Shown here: piece by piece, positions 6,922 to 16,563 of the stretch
Position numbering within the stretch: position 1 is the stretch's first letter
Layout: the number at the start of each line of letters is the position of its first letter
Origin: Deltaproteobacteria bacterium
GTDB taxonomy: Bacteria; Desulfobacterota_D; UBA1144; Nemesobacterales; UBA2774
Assembly (NCBI GenBank): GCA_029262275.1
Contig: JAJCZS010000029.1
Location: 186,001 to 250,000 of the forward strand
Length of the DNA: 64,000 nt
Reading direction: 5' to 3'
Program-made: the position numbers and the translations under genes
Notes under the pieces: generated by a model
The model's database searches: none
What the model saw: only the letters and a program-made list of their open reading frames with translations
Told to the model about the DNA's origin: nothing

Positions 6922-8967
6922 TCATGATATAGACTTAGCTTCATGATGTTCGTGGAATTTATCCAGTACAAAATTGATCATTTTATCCCTTCTGATATAA
7001 CCTTTAACATATAGGTTGCTAAGATTATCTACAACCGGAACCCATTTTAGATTATGGTCTCTCATTGTAGCAGCAACAATAGTGCAAGATTCACTCTCTG
7101 TCACAACAATCGGTGAGCTTGTCATAAACTCCGATACTTTGGTCAAAGGAGTTGCGCCAGATTCAACAGCTCTAAATATATCTGTCCGTGTTAATATTCC
7201 TTCAAGTTTATTTGAACTATCAATCACACAGCAGAAATCAAGCTCTTTTTCACTCAGTGTTTTCACCGCAGTCTCAAATGTATCATTAGGATCAACGCTA
7301 ATATCAACTGGTCTTATAAAAGTAGAAAGTGGCTGGTTTTTAAGAATCTCGAATACCACCGGCAATTTTTGCCACATGCTGCCGCTTCTTCTCTTCACAG
7401 CATCAGCCAGAAAATCTCTAAAGGGTCTTAGGGCTCCTGAGATTTGCTCAAAAACTTTCTTGCCCATAACTGTGACTTCAAGCTCTGTCTTTGCTCTTAC
7501 TGCAGAACTTCTTACTCTGTGATCAAGCAGAGCCATTTCTCCAAAGAAGTCGCCCTCACCCAATATGGCGAGTACACTTTCATCTTCCTTGCCCGCGTCT
7601 CTAACAATTTCAACTTCGCCTGATTCTATAATATAAAAATCGTTTGAAGGATCACCTTCGCTAAATACATAATCACCCGGCTGAAAATGTGATTTACACA
7701 CCCTTTCCGTTAGATCAGCTTTTGGATGAGCAAGATCTCTGGAATAGAAGATCTCCCAGGCCCAGTCAAACCCAACTTTTAACTTATGAGAGAAACTAGG
7801 AAGCTTAAAGAGGTATACAGATCTCCATAAGAACCAAGCCGTAAATCCTGAAATATGAAAGCCTAGAAATTCTGCAACAGCGTTGTGTCCCCCGATAGCA
7901 CACAGTTGACCCAGCGGTCTAAAATAAAAGGGTTTAGTCTCTTTGTCTCTAATAACTCGGACTATATTTTGTGCGGCTTGTCTCCCCTGACGCTCAGCAA
8001 ACTGACCTGTGGGAGGGCTTGGCGTATCATTGTAAGAATTATTTATTAGTGCACAATCACCTACTGCCCATACATTTTCATGCCCCTTAACACGCATATC
8101 AGCCTCTGTAACTAGTCTGCCCCTTTCCTTTGGAGCATCTAACTTCTGTATTACAGGTGAGGTAGCATTACCAACAGTGCAAACTATTGTTGCACCATCT
8201 ATTGTATCTCCTTCACCAAAACCGACTCCCTCATGCGTTACATGTGACACTCGTCTGTTCAATATCACATTTATGCCTGCCTGCTCCATCTTAACTTTGG
8301 TGAAATCCCTTAACTTGGAGCTAACCTCAGGCAGAAGTTGGTCTCTGGAATGAACCAGGGTAACTTTGATTTCTTCTTTTGGGATATTTCTAAAAAACTT
8401 TCTTGTATCACGCACAAGATCGTTAATTTCCCCTGCGACCTCAACTCCACTGAAACCTCCCCCAACTACTACAAAAGAGAGGTACCAACGTCTTCTCTCC
8501 GCATTTTCACTAATCTCAGCATTCTCCATCTGCTGCATCACGTGATACCTAAGAGCTACAGCATCACCAACGGTTTTAAGAGGAAATGCATGATCCGCCA
8601 TACCTGGGATTAATCCCAAGTTCACTGAGGAGCCGCAGGCAATAACCAAGTGATCATAGTTCATATGACCTTTTTTATTCTCATTTCCCAAATACTCAAC
8701 AGTGTTATTGCTTACATCAATATTGATTATATCCTCGGTTCTGCAATAAACTCCTGGAAGCATCTGCCTAAGTGGCACAGCCACAGGCTCAGGGCTGATT
8801 GAGGCTCCAACTACTTCGGCCAATAGAGGTTGGAAAACTAGATAGTTCTCACTGTTATATAAAATAATGTCAGCTTCATCTCTTTTTAGCTGTTTGCGCA
8901 AAGTGAGCGCGCACTTAACTCCGGCGAAGCCGCCCCCAATAATTTTTATCTTCTTTTTAACTGCCAT
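6922..8967 (-). CDS. Type II NADH dehydrogenase-like oxidoreductase fused to cNMP-binding and CBS domains
   Basis: 681 residues, about 250 longer than a usual NDH-2. Residues 1-410 are the FAD/NAD(P) oxidoreductase: IIGGGFAGVKCALTL at the N-terminus for FAD, VVVGGGFSGVEVAGEI mid-protein for NAD, and VWAVGDCA for the second FAD contact. Residues about 418-530 are a cyclic-nucleotide-binding fold (QPGDYVFSEGDPSNDFY, then GDFFGEMALLDHRVRSSAVRA). Residues about 553-665 hold a pair of CBS motifs (LEGILTRTDIFRAV, YVKGYIRRDKMI). The first part would oxidise NADH and reduce quinone; the tail suggests control by a nucleotide. DoxX lies upstream on the same strand. Confidence 0.88.
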   Translation of the reverse strand: MAVKKKIKIIGGGFAGVKCALTLRKQLKRDEADIILYNSENYLVFQPLLAEVVGASISPEPVAVPLRQMLPGVYCRTEDIINIDVSNNTVEYLGNENKKGHMNYDHLVIACGSSVNLGLIPGMADHAFPLKTVGDAVALRYHVMQQMENAEISENAERRRWYLSFVVVGGGFSGVEVAGEINDLVRDTRKFFRNIPKEEIKVTLVHSRDQLLPEVSSKLRDFTKVKMEQAGINVILNRRVSHVTHEGVGFGEGDTIDGATIVCTVGNATSPVIQKLDAPKERGRLVTEADMRVKGHENVWAVGDCALINNSYNDTPSPPTGQFAERQGRQAAQNIVRVIRDKETKPFYFRPLGQLCAIGGHNAVAEFLGFHISGFTAWFLWRSVYLFKLPSFSHKLKVGFDWAWEIFYSRDLAHPKADLTERVCKSHFQPGDYVFSEGDPSNDFYIIESGEVEIVRDAGKEDESVLAILGEGDFFGEMALLDHRVRSSAVRAKTELEVTVMGKKVFEQISGALRPFRDFLADAVKRRSGSMWQKLPVVFEILKNQPLSTFIRPVDISVDPNDTFETAVKTLSEKELDFCCVIDSSNKLEGILTRTDIFRAVESGATPLTKVSEFMTSSPIVVTESESCTIVAATMRDHNLKWVPVVDNLSNLYVKGYIRRDKMINFVLDKFHEHHEAKSIS

Positions 8968-9029
8968 CTCTATATAAACTCCGTGATTAGAAAACTACAC
9001 TTCTGTTAAGTTATAATGACGCACTAAAA

Positions 9030-9416
9030 TTATTCTCCGCCGAACAACTTTTGAATAGTCCAGTTTCCTGGGCCCACTAGTGCGATAAAAAGAAAAGCTA
9101 TCATATAAAGCACCGCAAGCTCAAATTTAGAGAATGGGTCGCTAAATATGAATAGATGTACAGCAAATGCGGCGACCAACATATTTATCCCAGCAATTAA
9201 TGCCGATATTCTGGTGAATAGTCCGAATATTATAAGTAGAGGGAATAAAGTTTCAGCTGATATGGCTAGATAAGCTGCGACATTTGGCATTGGAAGACCC
9301 ATTTTAACTAGATTTTCTATAAATGGATCAGGATTTAAGAGCTTCCCCAGACCATGGCCAAGAATCATAATAATGCTTACCGAAACACGAAATAGAAATA
9401 GACCTAAATTATTCAT
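9030..9416 (-). CDS. DoxX family membrane protein
   Basis: 128 residues with four predicted membrane helices. FRVSVSIIMILGHGLGKLLNPDPF and LAISAETLFPLLIIFGLFTRISALIAGINML are typical of DoxX/DoxD-like proteins, which often accompany respiratory or oxidoreductase genes. GGAGGG precedes the ATG. It is 62 bases upstream of, and co-oriented with, the NDH-2 fusion gene, so a link to respiration or redox balance is plausible, but the family's biochemical role is not settled. Confidence 0.85.
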   Translation of the reverse strand: MNNLGLFLFRVSVSIIMILGHGLGKLLNPDPFIENLVKMGLPMPNVAAYLAISAETLFPLLIIFGLFTRISALIAGINMLVAAFAVHLFIFSDPFSKFELAVLYMIAFLFIALVGPGNWTIQKLFGGE

Positions 9417-9476
9417 CGTAATATATAAACCCTCCCAAGAAATGTAGGTGTGTCCAGAATTTAAAGATCATAAAAA

Positions 9477-10340
9477 CTAATCTTCACTAAGGTCAAACTT
9501 CGCATCTATTCCTAAGCGATTCCCGTTTGTATCAGTATATACTATCAGACCATCTAATTCAGTATCGGATGAGTTAGCAGTTTCATCTGATATCACATCA
9601 AAACTAATTTTTATTACACTATCATCGGGCAACTTCTGATAATTGAGATTCTCTATTTGAAAACCCTCAATAGGATTTGGATAGTACTCAACAGCATTGA
9701 GATTATCTTGATTAGATTTCGATTTTAATTCAAGCTCAACCTTGTATATATCTTTAGCTGATTTTTTTGAGATCACCTCAATTTCAAAAGGATTATCATT
9801 ATGTTCCGCATCAATAGGCAGTAATTTATTCCACTTGGAGAATAAATCTGTGTTGTCATGCTTCGTCTTGTTACTGAGCTTTATATCATAGGAGAGATTG
9901 GCTTTACCTGGTATACAAATTTCTTTACAACTTATCCAGGATACTGAGGCTTCTATTCTTGGCACCGAATTTAATTTAGTGTCCTCTGGTACTTCTATAT
10001 TAGTCCATAGCAAAACAGAGCTCTCATATCCAAAATCAACGCCGCCCTGTGGGCTCTTAAAGGAATAAGGTATAGGCCAGTTTATATTTCTTTGATAAAA
10101 CACTTTGGGAATTTCAAACTCAATCTTGGTAGGAAGCCCACTATCACCCGGATTCTTCCAATATACGTGCCAGCCAGGATCAATTTCCATTAATACTCCT
10201 AAACTAAAAGTGTCTCCCGGTCTAACTGAAATCACATTGGAAACCAATTTGGCATTTACAGGGGTCGGCACCTCTTGGGCTATAGAGCTGGGAATAAGTC
10301 CGGTAATCAATAAAGCAGTTAACAAAAATTTAACAAGCAT
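9477..10340 (-). CDS. Stand-alone DsbD/ScsB N-terminal-domain protein (periplasmic thiol protein)
   Basis: 287 residues with a signal peptide ending IPSSIAQ. The mature region matches the DsbD N-terminal domain family: GDTFSLGVLMEIDPGWHVYWKNPGDSGLPT, PIPYSFKSPQGGVDFGYES and SWISCKEICIPG. The Cys pair has C-x3-C spacing, as in ScsB-type domains. The membrane transporter and C-terminal thioredoxin domains of DsbD are absent here and not encoded next door, so the electron donor is unknown. GGAG lies 7 bases before the ATG. Periplasmic disulfide shuffling is inferred. Confidence 0.8.
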   Translation of the reverse strand: MLVKFLLTALLITGLIPSSIAQEVPTPVNAKLVSNVISVRPGDTFSLGVLMEIDPGWHVYWKNPGDSGLPTKIEFEIPKVFYQRNINWPIPYSFKSPQGGVDFGYESSVLLWTNIEVPEDTKLNSVPRIEASVSWISCKEICIPGKANLSYDIKLSNKTKHDNTDLFSKWNKLLPIDAEHNDNPFEIEVISKKSAKDIYKVELELKSKSNQDNLNAVEYYPNPIEGFQIENLNYQKLPDDSVIKISFDVISDETANSSDTELDGLIVYTDTNGNRLGIDAKFDLSED

Positions 10341-10378
10341 ATTTAGCTCCAGGAACTAATCAAATGAAAGAGGAAGTA

Positions 10379-10846
10379 TTAGTCGAACCAATTCTCTGGT
10401 GGCACTTTTACTGCAAGTACCTCAGCACTTGCACATTTCTCTTCCCCTGAGAACAGTTTACAAACAACTAACAGTTTGCGCCCTTCTCTCATTGTTACTT
10501 TTGCTTTTAACTTCACTTCTTTATCTATAGGAGTTGGCTTGTGATAATCAATCTTTATCGAAGCCGTAACATACCAAATTATAGGTTGGCTATCGAGCTC
10601 TCTGTCCTCTTGTTTATACCCGTCGGCAATTGCAGTGCTGATTGAATGACAATCAATAATCGTAGCAATTACTCCGCCGTTTAAATACCCTGTGGGTCCG
10701 GCTTTGTGGTTTTGATTAGGCGTCCAGACACAAATTGATTTATCCTCTGACCAAAAACTTTTAATATTAAGCCCGTGCTCGTTGCTGCATCCGCAGCCCC
10801 AACACTCATTGTGATGCCAATTGTCTTGAAAAGCTTTCTCACTCAT
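10379..10846 (-). CDS. PaaI-type hotdog thioesterase
   Basis: 155 residues. HNECWGCGCSNEHGLNIKSFW is the N-terminal Cys-rich start found in a subgroup of PaaI/4HBT proteins, and GPTGYLNGGVIATIIDCHSIST is the hotdog catalytic helix region (GG-x-ATIID). Family members hydrolyse acyl-CoA or related thioesters; the substrate is not predictable. GGAG precedes the ATG. It sits between recF and the DsbD-like gene on the same strand. Confidence 0.85.
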   Translation of the reverse strand: MSEKAFQDNWHHNECWGCGCSNEHGLNIKSFWSEDKSICVWTPNQNHKAGPTGYLNGGVIATIIDCHSISTAIADGYKQEDRELDSQPIIWYVTASIKIDYHKPTPIDKEVKLKAKVTMREGRKLLVVCKLFSGEEKCASAEVLAVKVPPENWFD

Positions 10847-10917
10847 CTACATATCTCCAAATTTAGGACATTTATCCACTTCAATAAGGTATATAAATAT
10901 ACGGAGTTCGCAGGAAA

Positions 10918-12018
10918 TCAAATTTCTATATCCTTCTGTTTGACTGTTCTATCCTTTATACGAAAGACTCTGGCCTGCCCTTTATATAAGATTTCCTTAA
11001 TACTTGTTGTTGTGATAAAGATCTGCCCCTGAAACTTTTGAAGCAACTTAAACAAAAACTTCTTCCTATTACCATCAAGCTCACTTGTAACATCATCTAA
11101 GAGGAGAATGGGTACTTTCTGCAGCTCCTGTTCAATAATCTCGATCTCAGAGGCTTTTAGAGCTAAGGCTAGGTTCTTCGCCTCTCCTTGAGATGAGTAA
11201 ACAGAGGCGTCTTTGCCTGAAATAGAAAAGCTAATTTGATCTCTATGAGGCCCAGCCGTTGTATGGAAACGTCTTTTATCCTTCTCAAAGTTGAGTTTGA
11301 GCTTGTCCATAAACTCTTGCTCTAAATTCTTTGATATAGTAATAGAGCTTTTGTAATGTATGCCTATTTCGTGGTCAAGCCCTGAAGTTTCTCCGTATAT
11401 TCTTGTAAGCAAAGGCTCTATCTTTTTAATGTAATCAAGCCTTCTGGAAATCACTTTACATCCGATTTCTGCCAATTGCTGATCCCAAACCTCTATCTTA
11501 TCAAGAGTTAAAGAAGAAGATTTTGCTAAAACGGCATTTCTTTGGCTAAGAGCTCTTTGGTATAGCTTTAAATCTGCAAGGTGTGCTGGTTCAAGAGTGC
11601 TGATAACAGAATCAAGAAATCTCCTTCTACCCTGAGGGGAGCCTTTAACCAGCTCTATATCTGCGGGGAGGAATGTAACAATGTTATATCTTCCGTAAAC
11701 CTTGGAAGTTTTATATACGATTTTACCATTAATCTTAATTGTTTTATGATTCTCATTAAGAAGAATATGAACCTCATCAAAACCTGCCTGAGATTCAATC
11801 TCTCCTTTAAGCTTGAACTCATTTGTTCCGAATCTTATAATTTCTTCAGTTTTTAATTGTTTAAAGGGTTTGAAACTAAGCAAAAAGTGTATGGCTTCAA
11901 GTAGATTTGTTTTGCCCTGGGCATTCTCACCTATAATTAGGTTAAATCTGTTATGGAAACTAAAGGTTTCAGCTGGGTAGGATTTGAAGTTTTTTATTGT
12001 AAGGGATTTAAGTATCAC
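10918..12018 (-). CDS. recF: DNA replication/repair protein RecF
   Basis: 366 residues, the usual RecF length, with a GTG start. SMC-like ATPase: Walker A GENAQGKTNLLEA near residues 32-44, the QGRRRFLDSVIS region, the signature YSSQGEAKNLALALK, and Walker B VPILLLDDVTSELD. RecF with RecO and RecR loads RecA at gapped DNA. In many bacteria recF lies beside dnaN/gyrB; here it is orphaned between a thioesterase and, divergently, CDC48. recR is found at 38084. Confidence 0.93.
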   Translation of the reverse strand: MILKSLTIKNFKSYPAETFSFHNRFNLIIGENAQGKTNLLEAIHFLLSFKPFKQLKTEEIIRFGTNEFKLKGEIESQAGFDEVHILLNENHKTIKINGKIVYKTSKVYGRYNIVTFLPADIELVKGSPQGRRRFLDSVISTLEPAHLADLKLYQRALSQRNAVLAKSSSLTLDKIEVWDQQLAEIGCKVISRRLDYIKKIEPLLTRIYGETSGLDHEIGIHYKSSITISKNLEQEFMDKLKLNFEKDKRRFHTTAGPHRDQISFSISGKDASVYSSQGEAKNLALALKASEIEIIEQELQKVPILLLDDVTSELDGNRKKFLFKLLQKFQGQIFITTTSIKEILYKGQARVFRIKDRTVKQKDIEI

Positions 12019-12115
12019 AGGTACGCTGCATAATCTTTTCTTTTAAACAGTATAATAAATGTCAGATATTTATTCAATTCTTAAAATACCGTTTAGAGTT
12101 CTACCTAATTATTTC

Positions 12116-12143
12116 TTGACCCTAACCCTCTTGGCGGTATTAT
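12116..12143 (+). promoter_or_regulatory. Putative sigma70 promoter of the CDC48 gene
   Basis: TTGACC (12116-12121), 16-base spacer, TATTAT (12138-12143). Transcription would start near 12150, about 10 bases before the ATG at 12161, leaving almost no leader and only a weak AAGG. Confidence 0.4.
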
Positions 12144-12160
12144 TTTTTAAGGCTTAAACT

Positions 12161-14302
12161 ATGATTGCACTAAAAATATGTAAGATAGAAAAAAAGGACT
12201 CAGGCAAAGGTTTTGCCAGACTTAACTCCGGGGACATGCGTGAGATTGGCGTTGAAGCATGGGATCTTGTGGAGATAGGAGGCAAGAGAAAAACAATTGT
12301 CCGTGTAATGCCTCTTGAAAAATCAAAAACGAAAAAATCTATTATTGAACTTGATGACGTAACCAGAGAAAATGCTCGTGTAGATATTGATGAGCACGTC
12401 TTTGTTAAAAAAATCGATTCGAAGTCTGCAACCAAGGTAGTCCTTGCCCCAAGAAATAATGACATGCTTTACAACGGCAATGAAAGCAAATTCTTACTAG
12501 ATAGACTAGATGGTTTCCCAATAACTGTGGGTGACAGGCTAAGAGTAAACCTTCCGGGCAAAAAGAATGAGGAATTTCATGTAGTAGGAATAATGCCCTC
12601 CAACTCTGTAATCATAAGAGCTTCAACCAAGTTAGATGTTAAAAAACGCCCAAAAGAAAAATTCGACAGCTCAAAGGTCAGCTATGAAGATGTTGGTGGA
12701 GTCGAGGAGCAATTAAAGAAGATAAGAGAAATTGTAGAATTGCCACTTAAATACCCACAACTATTTAACAAAATGGGTATTGATCCTCCCAGAGGAATCC
12801 TTCTTGTAGGACCTCCAGGAAGCGGAAAAACTCTCTTAGCTAAAGCGGTTGCGCATGAAACCAATGCAAACTTTCAGGTTATTAACGGACCTGAGGTGAT
12901 GCACAAATTCTATGGAGAGAGCGAGGCTAGACTAAGAGACATCTTTGAGATAGCAACAAGAAATCAGCCGTCAATAATATTTCTCGATGAATTAGACGCC
13001 ATAGCCCCTAAAAGAGATAAAGTGTCTGGGGATGTAGAGAAAAGGATAGTAGCCCAGCTGCTTTCTCTAATGGATGGGCTTAAGGATCGAGGAAACATTG
13101 TAGTGATCGGAGCTACAAACCTGCCTTCTGCTCTGGATCCTGCACTTAGAAGACCAGGCAGATTCGATAGAGAAGTGAGTTTGGATGTTCCTAACAGAAA
13201 CGGAAGACTTCAGATCCTAAGAGTTCATTCACGCGGAATGCCGCTTGATGAAGATCTTGATTTAGAAAAGCTTGCTGATTTAACTCATGGTTTTGTGGGT
13301 GCGGATATTGAGAACCTGTGCAGAGAAGCAGCAATGAAAGCTCTAAGAAGAACCCTTCCTGAGTTTGATGAAGATGATGAAGGAACCAGTTCAAAAAATC
13401 TTGAAATACAGCCTATATCAGTAGACATGGGCGACTTTATGGATGCATTAAAAGAGGTCGAACCCTCAGCAATTAGAGAAATATTTGTAGAAATATCAAA
13501 AGTAACTTGGGATGACATAGGCGGCTTAAACGATATCAAAGAAAAGCTGGTAGAAGCAGCTATATGGCCATTTACGCACAAAGACCTATTTGAATTAACC
13601 GAGGCAAAGGCGCCAAAAGGGATTTTATTATGTGGTCCACCGGGAACAGGAAAAACACTGGCGGCAAAAGCCTTGGCAAATCAAAGTGGAGCAAACTTTA
13701 TATCTATCAAAGGTGCAGAATTGCTCTCTAAATATGTAGGTGAATCTGAGCACGCAGTAAGAGATGTATTTAAAAAAGCTAAGCAAGTTGCTCCTTGCAT
13801 AATATTCTTTGATGAAGTTGATGCCCTTGCTCCATCCAGAAGAGAGTCTGACGGAACACGCGTATCGGAGAGGGTTGTGAGTCAACTGCTTACAGAGATG
13901 GATGGGATAGAGGATTTAAGAGAAGTTCTAATTTTAGCTGCAACTAATAGAGCAGATATTATAGACCCGGCTCTTCTCAGAGCAGGAAGGTTTGATATTA
14001 TTTTAAACTTCCCATACCCTGGGGAATCAGAGTTGTTAGAGATATTAAAAATCCATACCCGAGGAAAACCAATAGCTAGGGATGCGAAGTTAAAAGAAAT
14101 AGCCTCTAAAGCCAAAGGCTTTTCAGGTGCAGATATAGAGCTTTTGTGCCAAAGAGCCTCAATGATTGCAATAAGAGAGCATATAAAAAATCGCAAAAAG
14201 AGTCTCAAAATCACATATACCCATTTCACTGAAGCCTTAGAAGAGATAAAACAAAAATTATCCGCCCATTCAGGATTAAACCCCAAAGGCCTAACGGACT
14301 GA
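12161..14302 (+). CDS. CDC48/VCP-like double AAA+ ATPase
   Basis: 713 residues arranged as in p97/VAT: a double-psi-barrel N-domain (residues 1-160), D1 with Walker A GPPGSGKT at 217-224 and Walker [17 protein letters not shown], and D2 with Walker A GPPGTGKT at 492-499 and Walker [17 protein letters not shown], plus arginine fingers in [10 protein letters not shown] and [10 protein letters not shown]. It should form a hexameric protein-unfolding machine. CDC48 is universal in archaea and eukaryotes and patchy in bacteria. No proteasome or ubiquitin-like gene is in the window, so the downstream protease is unknown. The next two genes follow closely on the same strand. Confidence 0.92.
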   Translation: MIALKICKIEKKDSGKGFARLNSGDMREIGVEAWDLVEIGGKRKTIVRVMPLEKSKTKKSIIELDDVTRENARVDIDEHVFVKKIDSKSATKVVLAPRNNDMLYNGNESKFLLDRLDGFPITVGDRLRVNLPGKKNEEFHVVGIMPSNSVIIRASTKLDVKKRPKEKFDSSKVSYEDVGGVEEQLKKIREIVELPLKYPQLFNKMGIDPPRGILLVGPPGSGKTLLAKAVAHETNANFQVINGPEVMHKFYGESEARLRDIFEIATRNQPSIIFLDELDAIAPKRDKVSGDVEKRIVAQLLSLMDGLKDRGNIVVIGATNLPSALDPALRRPGRFDREVSLDVPNRNGRLQILRVHSRGMPLDEDLDLEKLADLTHGFVGADIENLCREAAMKALRRTLPEFDEDDEGTSSKNLEIQPISVDMGDFMDALKEVEPSAIREIFVEISKVTWDDIGGLNDIKEKLVEAAIWPFTHKDLFELTEAKAPKGILLCGPPGTGKTLAAKALANQSGANFISIKGAELLSKYVGESEHAVRDVFKKAKQVAPCIIFFDEVDALAPSRRESDGTRVSERVVSQLLTEMDGIEDLREVLILAATNRADIIDPALLRAGRFDIILNFPYPGESELLEILKIHTRGKPIARDAKLKEIASKAKGFSGADIELLCQRASMIAIREHIKNRKKSLKITYTHFTEALEEIKQKLSAHSGLNPKGLTD

Positions 14303-14306
14303 TCCC

Positions 14307-15140
14307 GTGCCGAGTGCAGAAATTTTTACATATGTTCTTTCTTTCATATTTGGCTCCATTATCGGCAGCTTCTTAAACGTCTGCATTTACAGACTTCCTA
14401 GAGAAGAATCAATTGCGTACCCAGGGTCACATTGCACTTCATGCGAAAAAAGCATCAGGTTTTACAATAATATCCCTATCCTCAGCTACTTAGTGCTTGG
14501 AGGAAGGTGCCCTAACTGCAATTCTAATATTTCTAAAAGATATCCTCTTGTTGAGATTCTTACTGGGCTCTTGTTTTTAGCTACGGTATGGAATTTTGGA
14601 CTTAGCATTGAAACCTTGTTTTATTTAGTACTCTTCTCAGGACTAATTACTATAACATTTATAGACCTTGGGCATATGATAATTCCAAATGTGATTACCT
14701 ACCCCGGAATTGTGGTAGGAATACTCTACAATGCACTAAAAACAGACTGGGAAAATAGTATTCAGTTAGTAAACAATTTCAGTTTCGGGTTTCAGAACTT
14801 CTTTGAACTCTTAGGCGAAGTACCAATCCTAAACTCTATTTTTGCAACCCTTTTGGGTGGTGGGATATTACTCCTAATAGCATATGTGTACGAAATAATA
14901 AAAAAACGCCAAGGGATGGGCATTGGTGATGTGAAACTGCTTGCAATGATAGGCGCTTTTTATGGCTGGGAAGGAGTTTTCTTTATAATCTTCCTAAGCT
15001 CAATCCTAGGATCAGTAATCGGGATTTCCATAATTATCTCTCAAAAGGGAGACTTGAAATACGCTATGCCTTTTGGCCCTTTTCTCTCAGTAGCAGCTGT
15101 TATTTATCCCTTTGTAGGCGGCTTCAAGCTCTTTTTATAG
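14307..15140 (+). CDS. pilD: Prepilin leader peptidase/N-methyltransferase (A24A)
   Basis: 277 residues, GTG start 4 bases after the CDC48 stop, consistent with translational coupling. N-terminal methyltransferase region has SFLNVCIYRLP and the four-Cys zinc motif CTSCEKS...CPNCNSN. The aspartyl protease residues are in TFIDLGHMIIPN and GMGIGDVKLLAMIG (the G-x-GD-x-K signature). Several membrane helices. It cleaves and methylates type IV pilin or type II secretion pseudopilin precursors at the inner membrane; no pilin genes occur in the window. Confidence 0.9.
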   Translation: MPSAEIFTYVLSFIFGSIIGSFLNVCIYRLPREESIAYPGSHCTSCEKSIRFYNNIPILSYLVLGGRCPNCNSNISKRYPLVEILTGLLFLATVWNFGLSIETLFYLVLFSGLITITFIDLGHMIIPNVITYPGIVVGILYNALKTDWENSIQLVNNFSFGFQNFFELLGEVPILNSIFATLLGGGILLLIAYVYEIIKKRQGMGIGDVKLLAMIGAFYGWEGVFFIIFLSSILGSVIGISIIISQKGDLKYAMPFGPFLSVAAVIYPFVGGFKLFL

Positions 15141-15153
15141 GTATTGTGGACAA

Positions 15154-16563
15154 ATGAATAAGATCATGCCAAAGAGAATTATAATAATTGGTGGAGGAAT
15201 TACAGGACTTAGCGCCGCTCACCGTCTATTGGAACTGCAAGAAGAAAGGGGTCTAGACCTCGAGGTTCTTTTGATTGAAAAGAGTGGCAAGCTTGGCGGG
15301 TCTATATCAACAGTTAAGAAAGATGGCTACTTAATTGAACTTGGGCCAGATATGTTCTTTACAAAAAGACCTTGGGCACTCGAATTATCAAAAAGGTTGG
15401 GTTTAGAGTCAGAGTTAATTGAAACCAATGAAAGCATGCGTGGCACAAGTGTTCTTTGGCAAAAGAAATTACTTAGCGTTCCAGAGGGTTTTTTAATGTT
15501 GGCCCCGTCAAAAATTATCCCTTTTCTAAAAACATCTCTTTTTTCCTGGAGAGGGAAGCTTAGGATGTTATTGGACCTTTTCATATCTAAGAAAGGGCCC
15601 GGTGATGAAAGTCTGGCCTCTTTTGTTAGAAGACGTTTTGGAGAGGAGGCGCTTGAGAGAGTTGCTCAGCCTATGATAGGGGGGATATATACAGCTGACC
15701 CAGAGAAACTAAGCATAAAAGCCACAATGCCACAGTTCGTTCAAATGGAAGAGAAATACGGAAGTGTAATTCGGGGAATGTTGCAGAACAAAGGCGAGAC
15801 ACCTGGTGACAGCGGAGCACGTTATAGCCAATTCTTATCATTTAAAAACGGCATGGAAACCCTCGTTAAAACGATTGAAGAAAGACTACCTAGCGGTACT
15901 GTATGTCTTAATGAAGCAGTTAATAAAATCACTCGGGACGAAGATAGTTGGAAAATACAAACTGACAAGAGAGCGATTGATGTATCAGGGTTAATAATAA
16001 CAACTCCCTCATACCATGCAGCCTTTTTGCTTCAGAGAATTGATCCATCATTATATGAAGATTTGTCATCAATTGAGTATGCATCTTCAGCAGTAATAGT
16101 TCTTTCATATAAAAGAAAAGAAATAGCACATGATTTAGATGGCTTTGGTTTTGTCGTACCTAATGTTGAGCATAGCAATTTGATAGCCTGCTCCTATAGC
16201 AGCAACAAATTTAACGGACGTGCACCAGATAGCCATGTTTTATTCCGAGTGTTTGTTGGAGGAGCCCTAAACCCGGATATTTGTGATCTGGACGATGAGA
16301 TAATTATCCAAAAAGTAGAGAAAGAATTATCCGATATTCTAGGGATTAAATCTGAGCCTGAATTCACGATGATACAGAGATACCCTGACGCCATGCCGCA
16401 ATACCATGTCGGCCATATTGCTAAAATAGAAGGAATTGTAGAGAAAGTTAGTAAACTCAAAGGGCTTGAGATTGCAGGTAACGCCTACAATGGGGTTGGA
16501 ATTCCAGACAGCGTTCATTCTGGAGAACAAGCAGCAGTATCTATTTTAAACGACCTCTTCTAA
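15154..16563 (+). CDS. hemG: Protoporphyrinogen/coproporphyrinogen oxidase (HemG/HemY type)
   Basis: 469 residues, FAD-dependent oxidase of haem synthesis. IIIIGGGITGLSAAHRLLE at the N-terminus is the dinucleotide-binding motif, followed by LIEKSGKLGGSISTVKKDGYLIELGPDMFF, typical of the HemY branch; the C-terminus has LEIAGNAYNGVGIPDSVHSGEQA. This oxygen-dependent type acts on protoporphyrinogen IX or, in some lineages, coproporphyrinogen III; which one cannot be told here. It follows the prepilin peptidase by 13 bases. Its stop overlaps the stop of the convergent DUF4126 gene by 4 bases. Confidence 0.9.
   Translation: MNKIMPKRIIIIGGGITGLSAAHRLLELQEERGLDLEVLLIEKSGKLGGSISTVKKDGYLIELGPDMFFTKRPWALELSKRLGLESELIETNESMRGTSVLWQKKLLSVPEGFLMLAPSKIIPFLKTSLFSWRGKLRMLLDLFISKKGPGDESLASFVRRRFGEEALERVAQPMIGGIYTADPEKLSIKATMPQFVQMEEKYGSVIRGMLQNKGETPGDSGARYSQFLSFKNGMETLVKTIEERLPSGTVCLNEAVNKITRDEDSWKIQTDKRAIDVSGLIITTPSYHAAFLLQRIDPSLYEDLSSIEYASSAVIVLSYKRKEIAHDLDGFGFVVPNVEHSNLIACSYSSNKFNGRAPDSHVLFRVFVGGALNPDICDLDDEIIIQKVEKELSDILGIKSEPEFTMIQRYPDAMPQYHVGHIAKIEGIVEKVSKLKGLEIAGNAYNGVGIPDSVHSGEQAAVSILNDLF

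Noticed and set aside
7016-7522. 168-codon plus-strand frame within the NDH-2 fusion gene
   Set aside because: Shadow of the cNMP/CBS coding region; no ribosome site and a composition typical of antisense translation.
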